A stretch of 64,000 bases of DNA from Bugula neritina (lineage: Eukaryota > Bryozoa > Gymnolaemata > Cheilostomatida > Bugulidae). The notes beneath the pieces are model-generated. The model worked only from the letters and a program-made list of their open reading frames with translations. It searched no databases and had not been told where the DNA came from. The stretch spans positions 790,501-854,500 of the forward strand of contig OZ037769.1 of NCBI GenBank assembly GCA_964035545.1, read 5' to 3'. How positions within the stretch are numbered: position 1 is the first letter of the stretch; each line of letters begins with the position of its first letter. The position numbers were made by a program, and so were the translations under genes. This document shows, piece after piece, positions 37,701 through 60,286 of this stretch.

Positions 37701-40700
37701 ATCTACGAGAGAGGATGAAACTTTAGTATGTTACCAGACAGTATTACACTTCAGTATGTTACCAGACAGTATTACAATTTAGCATGATACCAGACAGTAT
37801 TGCACATTAGAAATATTTATAGATTAGCTCACCTGAAGATTTTGAGGGAACAATTGAGCTGCGTATTTTGACTTTAGGAGGTATGCAAATATCTTAGCTT
37901 TGATTCGAATTGGTGCTTCAGTGATTAGGCTTTCTTTCGCGGGAGGCTAAAATAGGTTTACCAGTAGTATTTAATATATCTATTCCCAGTAGATAAAAGC
38001 TAAATATTACAATTTATAGGGGTGGGCGTGTCTTACGGGAGCATTGCGTCCACGACTAATCTGATTGGCTGTTCCAAGATAGATGGTGGTCAGCCTCTTT
38101 ATGAGATCAGCATCTTCCCAGTTGATGTCACTGAAACAGAGTATAATGAGTAATACTAGCTAGTACTAGTATATAGTGAATAGTACTAGCTAGTAGTAGT
38201 ATATAGTGAGTAGTACTAGCTAGTAGTAGTATATAGTGAGTGGTACTAATCAGTAGTAGTATATAGTGAATAGTACTAGCTAGTAGTAGTATATAGTGAG
38301 TAGTACTAGCTAGCAGTATCATATAGTGAGTAGTACTAGCTAGTAGTAGTATATAGTAAATAGTACTAGTGAATAGTAAGTAGTACTAGTGAATAGTAAA
38401 TAGTACAAGTGAATAGTAAATAGTGCTAGTAAATAGTGAGTATTACTAGTAGATAGTAAATAGTACTAGTGAATAGTAAATAGTACTAGTGAATAGTAAG
38501 TAGTACTAGTGAATAGTAAGTAGTACTAGCACACACCTGCTGAGTCTCTTCAACTCATTCTCAGAATCTGTTGCTATGCAGTATCTGCTATCAGCTGAAG
38601 CTATGATCAGATGTAAAGTGATTTCCTTCAAGTCAAACACATCTGATATTATATACTTTGTGACGCTTGCCTTCAACGCCTCCACCCGATCAGGGTTATT
38701 GTATTCAGGATTCAGAGCTATAACACAGAAAACTTGTGCTGTAACACTCAATACTCCAGGTAGATAGAACAGGTGAGAATGGAACAGGTAGATAAAACAG
38801 GTGAGAGTGGAACAGGTAGATAGAACAGGTGAGAATGGAACAGGTAGATAGAACAGGTGAGGATGGAACAGGTAGATAGAACAGGTGAGAATGGCATGGA
38901 GTGACGTGTTATTATTACTTACCCAGAATCCTCTTGAATGAGTTGACACTGTAGCAAGGTGGGCTGGCAGTGGCAAGTGTCACATTTGCAGGAAGAGGGA
39001 ATACACTAAAACATATGTTATACAGTATAGTCTGAGTAATATATACTCTGTAGTCTGAGTAGTATGTACTCTGTAGTCTGAGTAGTATATACTCTGTAGT
39101 CTGAGTAATATATACTGCACCTATAAGGCATGAGTAAGATATCAAGCATGTAGCCCAGGAGATATGACCTCACATCAGGGTGATCAACTAGCCCATAGAG
39201 TTGCCTCCTCTCAGATTTATCAGTAGGGAATTTGACATGCTTCATGACAGGTAGAAATAGAGCCATGAACCTGAAGGGAGAGGTGAATATAAGACGAGAC
39301 TATAACTATATACCATATTATATTTATTATATTACTTTACCAGCTGTTACATACACAGCAGAAGCAGTTGATGATGCCACCATATTGCAAATCAGCCATC
39401 TAGTAGACATAAAAGCTGCGCAACATTTGAAACTATTTCTGATATCAACAGATGAGCAACTTGCATTTCCTGCTGCGAGGCAATCTTGTCGGGCAGCAAA
39501 CTGATGACATCGGGTACAGCATCGGACAAGTCCTCACCAAACATTCGTGGGAATCCCATTTTGATGTAAACTAAGCTGAAGTTCTGTAATAATAACACTA
39601 AATGTCAAGAACTTCTGTAGCTATGGCAACTAGCGTGCCACCAGCCTCTCACAGCAGTGAGCAGTTGAGAGAAACTATTACTGAACCCACAATGTGAAGG
39701 TAACTCCCAGAAGTTAAAATAAAGAAAAAATTATGTTTTATTTTGAATATGCTAGAGTTTTTGTTTAAAACTTGCTAACTGAGCAATAGCCTCAATTTTT
39801 ATCCCACAATTTTCTACAGTGCTACGAACAAAACACCTCCATAATCTTCTTGAGTTTATGCAGTGACACTCACAGTTATCATTGGAGAGTTTTCTGTAGT
39901 TCGATATTGATTGAGTAGCTGTTTGACAGGAAGTGTCACGCTTGATCGACTCTTGAGTCGCTTATTCACGTGAATCAACAGTTCCATGACTTTCTTACGG
40001 ACATGTTCCTGCGGGCTAGCGAGTTTGAGTAGGAGGGGAGGAAGAAACTTGTGAAGACAGGCTTGAAACGCTTCGTCAGTGTCGGCAGACAGAACTCTCA
40101 TGAACACTCGGTCTACTAACGCTGAAATGTCAAATAATTCAAATACAAATATCTAGTACTCCAAACAAAAAAATTGATAAATATACAATAACTAAATTTT
40201 TCATCTGGATAGGTTATACTTCTTATTGTTAAGAAATAAAACAGAAACGGTTTAGCATTCACAAAAAAAATATTTGAAAAAATGATTACAAGTGTCACCA
40301 TGATTATGATTGTCAGTATGAGCATGATATTCAATTTGATTATGATAATCAGTGCAGTACCTGATTCTAATAGTTTAATACTAATACTAAAGCCACTGCA
40401 CTAGTCAAAAGCCTATGACGGCTAATACTAATACTAATAGTAGCACTAGTAGTAGTAATACCTGTACTACTAATACTAATAAGTAATAGTAAATCACTAA
40501 ATGTAATACTTTCACGGTTACACTAATAGTAAAACTAATAGTAATACTATAGTTCATGTCATAGTGATACTGATCTTCATTCTAATAGTAATACATATTG
40601 ATATAGCAATAGTTATGCTTATTGTAATACTTAGAGTTGAAGTTATACCAATACTTATACTACGGTACCAACAGTACCTACCGTTACTACGTGAACATCT

Positions 40701-40952
40701 ATTTCCAGTAGCACTAGTAGTTATACTAAACAAACTCAAACTCAAAGTCTAAGATTAAGGGTAAGACACTATCACTATGACTATGAGTATGAGTAAGACT
40801 AAATCTAATGAAATTGAAAATGAATGCTCTAGACTATCACTATCACTATCACTATGTACAGTTTCAACTCGAGCTTGTTTTAAATTTTGAAAACAATATT
40901 AATGCAAGTTTGTGCAGACTAATAATTATCAGCACTTACCATTTTCATCCAT
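24004..40952 (-). CDS. ECPAS: Proteasome adaptor and scaffold protein ECM29 (ECPAS)
   Basis: 39 coding exons, 5' to 3': 40940-40952, 39874-40121, 39461-39583, 39341-39399, 39121-39270, 38923-39005, 38537-38717, 38037-38130, 37833-37946, 37617-37702, 37172-37367, 36733-36861, 36393-36496, 35546-35765, 35108-35360, 34720-34808, 34463-34591, 34044-34179, 33766-33947, 33430-33537, 32996-33202, 32806-32920, 32504-32618, 32192-32372, 31607-31777, 31124-31203, 30153-30258, 29648-29817, 28776-28998, 28503-28662, 27922-28080, 27325-27641, 26968-27093, 26425-26562, 25733-25940, 25320-25425, 24787-24872, 24612-24683, 24004-24131. All phases close; 1854 aa (human 1845). ECM29 is a HEAT-repeat protein that binds the 26S proteasome, tethers it to membranes and motors, and acts in proteasome quality control. 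Diagnostic stretches include [26 protein letters not shown]-like [42 protein letters not shown] and [10 protein letters not shown] Ser/Thr-rich insert sits near 1502-1525. The weakest junctions are the exon 3 (GTTGCT) and exon 12 (GTTCGT) donors. Confidence 0.95.
24207..24395. repeat. AT dinucleotide and AATATA array in ECM29 intron 38
   Basis: A perfect AT run of about 50 bases is followed by AATATAAATATAT variants. Confidence 0.95.
25135..25311. repeat. 22-bp array in ECM29 intron 36
   Basis: About eight copies of an ATAGTATGACACCCTGTATC-like unit end 8 bases from the exon 36 donor. On minus each copy holds a TACAGGGTGTC acceptor-like stretch. Confidence 0.92.
25931..26135. repeat. 42-bp x 5 array spanning the ECM29 exon 35 acceptor
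   Basis: Copies begin at 25931, 25973, 26015, 26057 and 26099. On minus each reads CTATACTGTCCCCAG (or CTCCAG) followed by ATACCAGCTGT or ATACTAGCTGT, that is, a full acceptor plus the first bases of exon 35. Only the copy ending at 25941/25940 joins the conserved coding sequence. Confidence 0.95.
26590..26905. repeat. About 62-bp x 5 array in ECM29 intron 33
   Basis: Five near-identical copies with core ATATGGTAGCCATAGATATA lie just upstream of the exon 34 acceptor. Confidence 0.93.
28081..28420. repeat. 35-bp array, about 9 copies, abutting the ECM29 exon 31 acceptor
   Basis: The unit contains, on minus, TATAATATGGTAG followed by GTAAGTTACTTAC. At the exon it reads TATAATATGATAG followed by GTAAGTTGATGAC, so each copy repeats the acceptor and the first bases of exon 31. 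Confidence 0.95.
29115..29610. repeat. 17-bp array in ECM29 intron 28
   Basis: Repeats of an AGAGTACTACTCACAGT-type unit with several variants. On minus it contains recurrent GTGAGTAGTACTC, a donor-like string. Confidence 0.92.
30275..30992. repeat. 25-bp minisatellite, about 28 copies, in ECM29 intron 26
   Basis: Very homogeneous unit with core GACTACAGTATACACTCTGT, directly upstream of the exon 27 acceptor. A diverged second array (AGGTAGTGACATGTGACTG type) follows at 31015-31115. Confidence 0.95.
31965..32150. repeat. 15-bp array in ECM29 intron 24
   Basis: Repeats of AACTAGCCCACTGGT and AACTAGCCCACTGAT variants. Confidence 0.88.
33215..33415. repeat. 21-bp array in ECM29 intron 20
   Basis: About nine copies of a TAGTAACTGACAGTATACT-like unit between exons 20 and 21. 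Confidence 0.92.
34300..34440. repeat. 13-14 bp array in ECM29 intron 17
   Basis: Repeats of GACTAATCACTCAT and close variants. Confidence 0.88.
34795..35090. repeat. About 30-bp array spanning the ECM29 exon 16 acceptor
   Basis: Roughly nine copies. On minus the unit holds TATATTACA(G/C)ATGTTGATACTG. The real junction is ATATTCCAG|ATGTTGATACTGT, so exon sequence and acceptor are repeated through the intron. Confidence 0.92.
35975..36355. repeat. 16-bp minisatellite, about 24 copies, in ECM29 intron 13
   Basis: Unit GTAGGTGAGTAGACAG, nearly perfect, open in all three minus frames. This explains the long spurious Tyr/Leu/Ser/Thr/Pro frames here. Confidence 0.96.
36535..36722. repeat. AGT/AGC trinucleotide array in ECM29 intron 12
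   Basis: GTAGTAGTAGC-type runs ending close to the exon 12 donor. Confidence 0.93.
36880..37150. repeat. 21-bp array, about 13 copies, filling ECM29 intron 11
   Basis: Unit TATATATTACTCTCACTGTG plus one base. It fills all but about 20 bases at each end of the intron. Confidence 0.95.
38125..38530. repeat. 30-bp and 14-bp arrays in ECM29 intron 7
   Basis: A 30-bp AGTACTAGCTAGTAGTAGTA-type unit passes into a shorter AGTACTAGTGAATAGTAA unit. Together they fill the intron between exons 7 and 8. Confidence 0.92.
38755..38890. repeat. 28-bp array in ECM29 intron 6
   Basis: Four to five copies of an ACAGGTGAGAATGGAACAGG-like unit. Confidence 0.9.
39010..39118. repeat. 23-bp array in ECM29 intron 5
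   Basis: About four copies of an AGTCTGAGTAGTATATACTC-like unit fill the intron up to the exon 5 donor. Confidence 0.9.
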
Positions 40953-41568
40953 TCTAAAACAAAAAATGCACGGTCAGTATTGAAATAACCGTTGACCGTG
41001 GATGATAACTCAACAATATTGAATGGAAAGTTTCGAGGCATATAAATTATTTTGATCAGTTTCTTTCAAAATAGCCTGTGCTTTACAGAAGCAATTAGTA
41101 GGGTCGCTCAAAGAGATGCACCGTTACATTGAAAAGGCCAGAAACTTCGAAAGCAATGACTACCTTGACCTTTCGGTGATGTTTAATAACAGGAGTGCAT
41201 AACTCGACTAAAAACCCTGGACGCGAGACCAGATATTAAAATATGTAGGGCGTTTCACATGGCAAGTTAGATACTTCAGTGCATAGTGTAGCATAAGCAA
41301 TCACTCATCAGAAATTACAACCAACACACATTCTCAACTTAATCCCTGTATAGATAATATATTATGCATTGCAAAGCAATCAAATAAAGTATTGTAATGG
41401 AATGTTTATTTTTCAATAAAATTAAATGAGCTCGCCCGCACTAGGCTCAAATAGATACGAAACATTTGATTAAAATTAAACCTTGCGGCATCCCTTAACT
41501 GTAAATTGCAAACTTGCACAGAAAAATGATAACTGAGGAAATGCAAAACAGGCTGATCAAATGAGACT
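40953..41568. promoter_or_regulatory. ECM29 upstream region
   Basis: Unique AT-rich sequence between the ECM29 start codon and the likely end of the cyclin E transcript. It must contain the ECM29 promoter. No TATA box or other motif is convincing. The first coding exon is only 13 bases, so the 5' UTR lies here. 40380-40860 (in intron 1) is a degenerate TAATACTAATAG array. Confidence 0.5.
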
Positions 41569-41574
41569 TTTATT
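41569..41574 (-). terminator. Candidate cyclin E poly(A) signal (AATAAA on minus)
   Basis: TTTATT on plus, about 600 bases past the cyclin E stop codon; 41575-42176 would be its 3' UTR. Confidence 0.45.
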
Positions 41575-42176
41575 GATTAAAAAAAATATCAACATTATAG
41601 CCAAGTTGCATAGCTGATGAAATAGCACGTTTAGTTATCTAGAAATAAATTATCTAACATAATTGTCATTATTCAGGTGGAGGTGAAATATAAATAAATA
41701 AATCATAACTTAAATTACTTGCATATCAGATAATAAAATGCGACTCACCATATAAAAGAAATAATATTTTTTGCCTAAAAAAGTTTGGATCCGTGAAACA
41801 TAAAAAAATTGGTTGAGAAAATCAAACTGATGGGCAAAGTAAGAGTTTTAATCAAAGTGACTAATCAGCATTCAGTAACTATGAATAAACAGAATCTAAT
41901 TTTCTAGAAACATAAAAAATTCATACCAGGTTTTGCTACAAAGTTTCATAGATGAGGGTTTCAATATACCAGAGGAGAAGAATGGCGAATACACCATCAA
42001 TCATACAGTACGGACTGAGACTTCTATATACATACAGAATAATTTACATTGCACAAAATTGCTGATGTTTGTATGATTCAATTCTCTAAGACCTAAGCTA
42101 TAAATACAAGAAGACTGTACAGGTTGGTTAACGCAAGTAACGTGTATATACAAGACAACATCTTAGATACGGCACC

Positions 42177-45100
42177 TCACAAGTGAAGGTTCTCCATACT
42201 GGATCTCGTGCTGAGGGAGGGGCCGGCACTAGCGCTGTAAGCTCCGCCCAGAGAAGCGCAAGCTCCGCCCTGAGACATGAAATCTGAACTTTTGGGCGTG
42301 GACATGCCATCATATGGTACACAAGGCCCGCCCATCTCCCCTAATCTGATTGGCTTAGCCTGATTGAGTGAAGCTACAGAAGGACTAGAGGCCTGCAGTA
42401 TGCTCAGACCGAGCTGATTGTTGATTGGCTGAGGTAGGGAGGAGTGTTTATGTTTACTGGAAGGCGGAGTCAAGACGTCTGGGAGGAGAGTGAGATTCTC
42501 TGGACTCGCTCTGGATCTGGCCAACTCCATGGCTTTCTGCCTGGCTTTAGCCTCGTCCTGTAAGAGAAACACACAGGGGAGATAACTACTGGCAGCAAAT
42601 GTACACAGCTGCTGCAATTACTAGGTCATGTCACACGACTGGCAATGAGTTCCCCAGACAGGCAGCACACTTACTGCACACAACCAACCAGAGAGGTTGA
42701 TGACTCACCAGCAGTGGTACCGTCACGTCGTGAGTCTGGATATTATGGTAGTCTTCCGGCATCACGTCATCAAACGCTCTGATGACCACCGGCTGAGCCA
42801 TCTCCCGCACGGTGACAGCAAAGGGGGCCAGCCAGTTGACGCACTTTTCTATGTCGGAGAACGAGTAGCCCGACGCTGCCTCAGTGATGGGCTCGCTGCC
42901 GAAATGGTAGAGGATTGACGCGGCTATGATGCTGTAGGGGAAGTGGAGAGAGCCCTCGTCTAACACACACAGATCCATCAGCTAGAGAAACAAAGTGACA
43001 GCAGCGTGTGACGAGACTGATGACATAACGTGATGACACAAAGTAAATACCAACACAACGTGAAGGCAGCAGACGTAGATTACTCACCCTAGAGAGGGTC
43101 ACAAAGGAATGTCGGGAATAGTTGATACGGGTGAGGCACGTCTCGCCCCCAACCTCTGATTTGTTGAGAATATTCAGGTATAGTGTTGTCCAGCCGTTGA
43201 CCGTCATGGGACATAAATCCCAGTTGAGTGTCTGCGTGAAAAGAAGAGTAAGTAGGTCACAAGTGAGGAGTAAGTAGGTCACAAGTAAGGAGTAAGTAGG
43301 TCATAAGTGAGGAGTAAGTAGGTCACAAGTGAGCAGTAAATAGGTCAAGCTGCCAACTTACTTTGAGCATTATAAGTTCCTGTGCCACGATATCTGCTTC
43401 CACACAGGCGCCATCTGTGACGTATGCAAACTCGGATATTTTAGGAGGATAGATTTCCTGTCAACATAACGAAATGAAGAAGTATAAAATGATACGATAC
43501 AGTATAGTGATATGATACAGTGTAGTGATACGATACAGTATAGTGATATGATACAGTGTAATGATACGATACAGTGTAGTGATACGATACATATAGTGAT
43601 ACGATACAGTGTAGTGATACGATACAGTGTAGTGATATGATACAGTATAGTGATACGATACAGTATAGTGATATGATACAGTGTAGTGATACGATACAGT
43701 GTAGTGATACGATACAGTGTAGTGATACGATACAGTATAGTGATACGATACAGTGTAGTGATACGATACAGTGTAGTGATACGATACAGTGTAGTGATAT
43801 GATACAGTATAGTGATACGATACAGTATAGTGATACGATACAGTGTAGTGATACGATACAGTATAGTGATATGATACAGTGTAGTGATACGATACAGTGT
43901 AGTGATACGATACATATAGTGATACGATACAGTGTAGTGATACGATACAGTATAGTGATACGATACAGTGTAGTGATACGATACAGTGTAGTGATACGAT
44001 ACATATAGTGATACGATACAGTATAGTGATACGATACAGTATAGTGATACGATACAGTGTAGTGATACGATACAGTGTAGTGATGACATCATCTCACCTC
44101 AATTTTGGCAGCGATGAAAAGTGCTGTGACCCCCAGAAGCTGGAGTTGGTACTTCTGGACGTTGGACTGGGTGGACAGGTAGCGGTCTACAAAGTCTGCA
44201 GCCAGGTAGAACGTCTCTCTGTGCAGTCTGTACACCTCACACACCTGCAGGGTAATTCATGAGATGGTGGAACCGAGGCTACACTAATCAGCTCTAAGAC
44301 TTTAATATAACGCGAACTGGTAGAAAGAATTCAAACACCAAAGAATAAAAACTGGCGAGTACTGTAGACTGAGGAGTTCACCAACACATATTAAAGGGAG
44401 GGCGTGGCCCCCCACCCACCTCTATGATCCAGTCGAGGAGAATGGTTCTCATTCTAAACTGAAGACAAGGATGCCTGGACATGTAGTTGGGTTCCCTCAA
44501 GTACTTCTTCTCCTTCCCCTTCATCACATCCCACACATCCTGCAACGTTACGAGTTACTGCTATGACAGCGAGTTACTGCTATGACAGCGAGTTACTCAA
44601 ACCTTCAACATTCACCATAAAGTTGAAAGTTCTGTGCAGAATTAGAGTTAGATGATAACCAACTATTTAGAACAAATGCGAGTGGGTGTGGCTAGTTTGA
44701 CAGGAAGTACCTTGGGATCCGCCCACTTGAGGTCAGGCAGGGGGCAGACGCTGGATTTGTGAATGAAGATGTTCCTGAAGGTGTAGGAGGAGGCGCCGGC
44801 AGCAGCCATAGCCTGAGAGCATGGCACTTGCTGCGTTGGCGGGACGGGACTCGGCACTAGCGTCCTCGTAGTGATCTGGTCACAGGAAGTTATTGGCTGC
44901 CACTGGTTCTATGATAAATAGACGACGGGTCAGCATATCAAGGAGAAATTACTGACTGAGTGACTCGATATTTTTACAGGAAAAACATTTAAAACTGCTT
45001 TTCTTAAAGTATTTCACACAAATATAGAATGCAATATTTCCTGAGAATATTCACCTGAATTTGAAACTGTCTTCTTTTAGGTGGCTGATTATTTCTTTCT

Positions 45101-45615
45101 GACTAAAATAAGTGAAACATGAGTCATTACCATGACTCAGCTGTTACGTAATATTCATCAGCATGACTTGCCTTTTAGTAATAATGATGTAATGTCATCA
45201 CTGAATGAAGTGTTCCAGCTTTAACCAATGCACTAATTAAACTACTCAACATGAAATCCTATTGCAAAACATCTTAAACTACTCTTATACTGTTTTAATG
45301 TTTGATTGAATAAAAACAAAATCAAGTAGCTCTATCATGGCTTGTCTGGGACACATTTTGTACAAGACTCTTACTTCTTCTGGTGGCTGAACCCACGACT
45401 GTTTACGTTTACTGGAACCAGTGGAGACTAGGTATTTGTCTAAGGTCTGAGTTCCACTTGGGGCCGTAGTTTTTGGTGATTGAGTTTGCGCTTTCTTACC
45501 TCTGCTTGATATTCTTGCACTACAAAGCTAAAGAGTTTAAAATCTAAATACAAAGGGCATATGCTAAAATAAGTAATATAAGGCATCACCAAACATACCT
45601 TCTTCTTGAAGACAT
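42177..45615 (-). CDS. CCNE: G1/S-specific cyclin E
   Basis: Ten coding exons: 45599-45615, 45375-45519, 45055-45102, 44711-44908, 44420-44539, 44098-44244, 43362-43457, 43088-43231, 42709-42981, 42177-42557. Phases close; 522 aa (human CCNE1 is 410), with a longer N-terminus. The cyclin box starts near [20 protein letters not shown] and includes [40 protein letters not shown] and the second fold [20 protein letters not shown]. Cyclin E activates CDK2 at the G1/S boundary in the nucleus. The C-terminus keeps the Fbw7 phosphodegron LTPPSS with T426 and S430 in the T/+4S arrangement. The N-terminus is basic ([15 protein letters not shown]), a plausible nuclear signal. TTTGTAG about 25 bases before the ATG suggests a further 5' noncoding exon. 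Closest family alternatives (cyclin D, A) lack the degron and this box sequence. Confidence 0.96.
43255..43345. repeat. 22-bp array in cyclin E intron 7
   Basis: Four copies of a GTAGGTCACAAGTGAGGAGTA-like unit. Confidence 0.88.
43485..44085. repeat. 18-19 bp minisatellite, about 33 copies, filling cyclin E intron 6
   Basis: Unit GATACGATACAGTGTAGT with ATAGT and GATATG variants. It occupies nearly the whole 640-bp intron and produces long spurious frames on both strands. Confidence 0.95.
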
Positions 45616-46876
45616 AGTATGAAGAAGACAACTTTTTTCTACAAAAGACAAAGAGTCAGAAAAATTGAATTTTTTAATCTGAATCTTATTGTAGAACAGC
45701 TAGCTTATTTATATTAAAAATGCAGAAGCAATGAAACTAACTAACTCCATGTGAAATAATTACACATAAACTTGAGGCCCATGTCTAATGATACTTGTGC
45801 AGAATTATTGATAATTGAAAAAGTACAACTACAAGCATTATTCACTCAATTAAAGCTGCACTAGGAACAAAATTTTGGACATTTTTTCTTAGGCAATTAT
45901 TCTAAAAAAAATGAATTTATTATGACAAAAGCAACAGAAAATAAAAAAACTTACTGCGCTAAATCAATAAGCTAATTAAACTTTAAAATGTTAAACTACA
46001 AAAATAATTAAAAACATCATAATTATATTTATTGGTTATAATAGAATTATTACAATTGGTATCACATTTGTTAATATTATTAAAACGAGCAGCAGAATGA
46101 GAGCAAATTAGCTCCAAAGATTAAAAGTATAGTAAATAGTTGTGGAGTTACAGCAGGAATGATGATCATAATAATCATAGTCATGGGCCAAAATATAACT
46201 TTAGTTGCTATGTTTATGTTTGACTGTTTTTTTCCAATCTAAATTTGGGCTTCAGTTTCATTTACTCCAGTTATAATTGACAATTATAATAATTAATTTA
46301 ATCATGAACTAATTCAGATTGCCATTGGGTTTCATATTTATTTCATTTTTAAAAGTAGAGAGTGAGTGTCAGAGTGGTACTCACTGCACCCTGTGGCCGG
46401 TAAGCCATATCAGCCCTAAACTTAAACTGACTCCTACTCTTACAGTTACATTTACTGTCTTAGTATTACATTTACTCCGGCTGATAGTGATACTTGGCTC
46501 ATAGCCATGCCCATAGTGGTCTCCATGAGCATAGTGAGTGCGTGTGATGGTTACTAATACTTGTGAGTCATACTGATATGACTTGTCTGCCTAGCCTAGT
46601 GATACTGATACTCAAAGTCATACTGATACTCTTAGTCTCAAGTCATACCAATACTCATAGTCATACTGATAGTGATAATCATACTCATAGTGATACTATC
46701 TGTTACTTAGAGTTGTTCAGTCAAATACTCAGTAGAACTATTAACTTCTTTACAAATTGTAAAACAGGGTGTGTCAAAGATATAGGAAACAAGATAAGAA
46801 GAACATGTGTCAATATTAACAATGGCTTCCACCGCCCAAAAGTGACCAAAACTGAGCAGCCAAAATCGGGAACGAT

Positions 46877-46900
46877 GGCGCCAACTACGAGGGCGGGAAA
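46877..46900 (-). promoter_or_regulatory. E2F-like sites upstream of cyclin E
   Basis: On minus the patch reads TTTCCCGCCC followed a few bases on by TTGGCGCC; both fit E2F/DP consensus words (TTTCCCGC, TTTGGCGC). It lies about 1.26 kb upstream of the cyclin E ATG. Cyclin E promoters are E2F targets in animals. Binding here is inferred. Confidence 0.45.
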
Positions 46901-47122
46901 TTTGGCATTTTCTTGAACCACTTCTTAGAGTACTATTTACTACCCAAATATACTAAAATGCATGAGACAGTTTCTAGAGAAGTTTTATTGTCTTCTAAAA
47001 CTCACCACTGAGCTTTTCAACGGAGTTAAACGTCAAATAGGGAGCAAACCGTAGACACTATCAACTCAGAGGCGATGTGGCAAGAAGACAGTAGTGCTAA
47101 GCTTTTTTTCGAACTGGTTATT

Positions 47123-47130
47123 GCGCGAAA
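47123..47130 (-). promoter_or_regulatory. Perfect E2F consensus word TTTCGCGC
   Basis: GCGCGAAA on plus, TTTCGCGC on minus, 1.5 kb upstream of the cyclin E start codon and 230 bases beyond the first pair of sites. Confidence 0.4.
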
Positions 47131-47734
47131 GAAACGAAGACAATGAAAACCGCTTGTTTATTCAACAGTATTCTTATTTGTTAGAATAAAACACTTTTTC
47201 AATCAATTATGGAATATTTTCTGATAACACAAGCATTCTGAGATATTTTAATAAATTAATATTCAAAATGTTCCCGTAAGAAAGGATTATATTAAATATT
47301 TATGGCGGGACAAATTAAATGTATATGCATCTAGCTGCAGCGTAGCGTGTGTAGGATTATCATGATTTAAACAGACAATTTCTTTTCAAGTAACATGCAC
47401 AATTTTTAAAAATGCAGCTTTTATTTGATAATTTAGGTAATAGCAGTTTTTGTTACAAAAATAATGAAAATATTTACAAATTGGGGTAAAAATCAAAATA
47501 CGAAGTTTACCATGTGCGTTTGTTTACTTTTTAAAATGCGCGGTCACGCGCTGCGCGATAGCAAAATCGCTTTGTGATTGGCCATTGCCAAAAGCCTTTA
47601 TTGGTTATGATAAGACGACTCCTAAGAGAGACACATTTTCAATATTTTCATTGAGAAAAATTGGTCATAGTTAACAGCTGTGGAAAAAATTCTTTATAGA
47701 AGCATAACAGCATTTAACTTGATGTGCTATAATG

Positions 47735-47830
47735 TAGTACCACTGGTGAGTGATGTGCTATAATGTAGTACCACTGGTGAAAGATGTACTATAATGTAGT
47801 ACCACTGGTGAGTGATGTGTATAATAGAAC
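47735..47830. repeat. 31-bp x 3 array
   Basis: Three copies of a unit with core CTATAATGTAGTACCACTGG, in intergenic sequence. Confidence 0.9.
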
Positions 47831-48308
47831 ACCGGTTAATGCATCATTTTTAGTACTTGACTAATGATGTATGTTTATATAGTTTGAAAGATGGCTTTGG
47901 GTTACCTTGTATAAAATGTCTTATGTTGAAGATTGTTTATTTTATTATGCATACAGATTATAAGGCCCTCAGCCTTGGCAAAAGAAAATATATAGCAACA
48001 CGTCACACACTGTTTGGAATCAATTTTCTAGAGTAAATAATAACACTTGAGTATAAATGTATCATAAATTGCAGTAATGTAATAATATAATATAAATAAT
48101 AAAAGCAGTATCATGATTATAAGAAATACTAATAATAAATGAAAAACCTATTGTATGGATAAAACATAAGACCAGAAGGTGGGCAGTACAGAGTAAACAT
48201 TTCCAGTTGTTGACCAGCTGCGGCATAACTTTATGGCCAATATAATGGATGAATCTAGCACGAGTTCTCTTTTGCGCAACAAGACGGGCTGTACACAGCC
48301 TCCCCCCC

Positions 48309-48314
48309 TTTATT
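48309..48314 (-). terminator. Candidate GFPT poly(A) signal (AATAAA on minus)
   Basis: TTTATT on plus, about 190 bases past the GFPT stop codon. Confidence 0.5.
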
Positions 48315-48503
48315 CAGCGGCTGATAGCAACCCACAGTCTCAGCAATAAATAAAAATGAAACAAAATGCAAACAAAAACTTATGATAAATTAAATCTAAA
48401 GAGAAATGGTGTAGGAAGATTTAATCCGTAGATCGAGAGAAAAATTTGCTGCAAGTTATAGAAAATAATGCCAGAGGAGACGGTTAGCTAGCGCCCCGCC
48501 TTT

Positions 48504-60286
<11,783 letters not shown>

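Larger units (their letters stand above)
45640..48308. promoter_or_regulatory. Intergenic: cyclin E upstream region
   Basis: Holds the cyclin E promoter and probably a 5' noncoding exon. 45650-46340 is AT-rich. 46380-46720 contains degenerate CATACTGATACTCATAG-like repeats. GC-richer patches at 46830-46910 and 47110-47135 carry E2F-like strings. 47530-47570 holds several GCGCG-containing words. 47735-47830 has a 31-bp x 3 array. No protein-coding gene is supported. Confidence 0.55.

Noticed and set aside
43370-44092. Long frames on both strands (up to 240 codons) in cyclin E intron 6
   Set aside because: 18-19 bp repeat that is open in several frames; flanked by real cyclin E exons.
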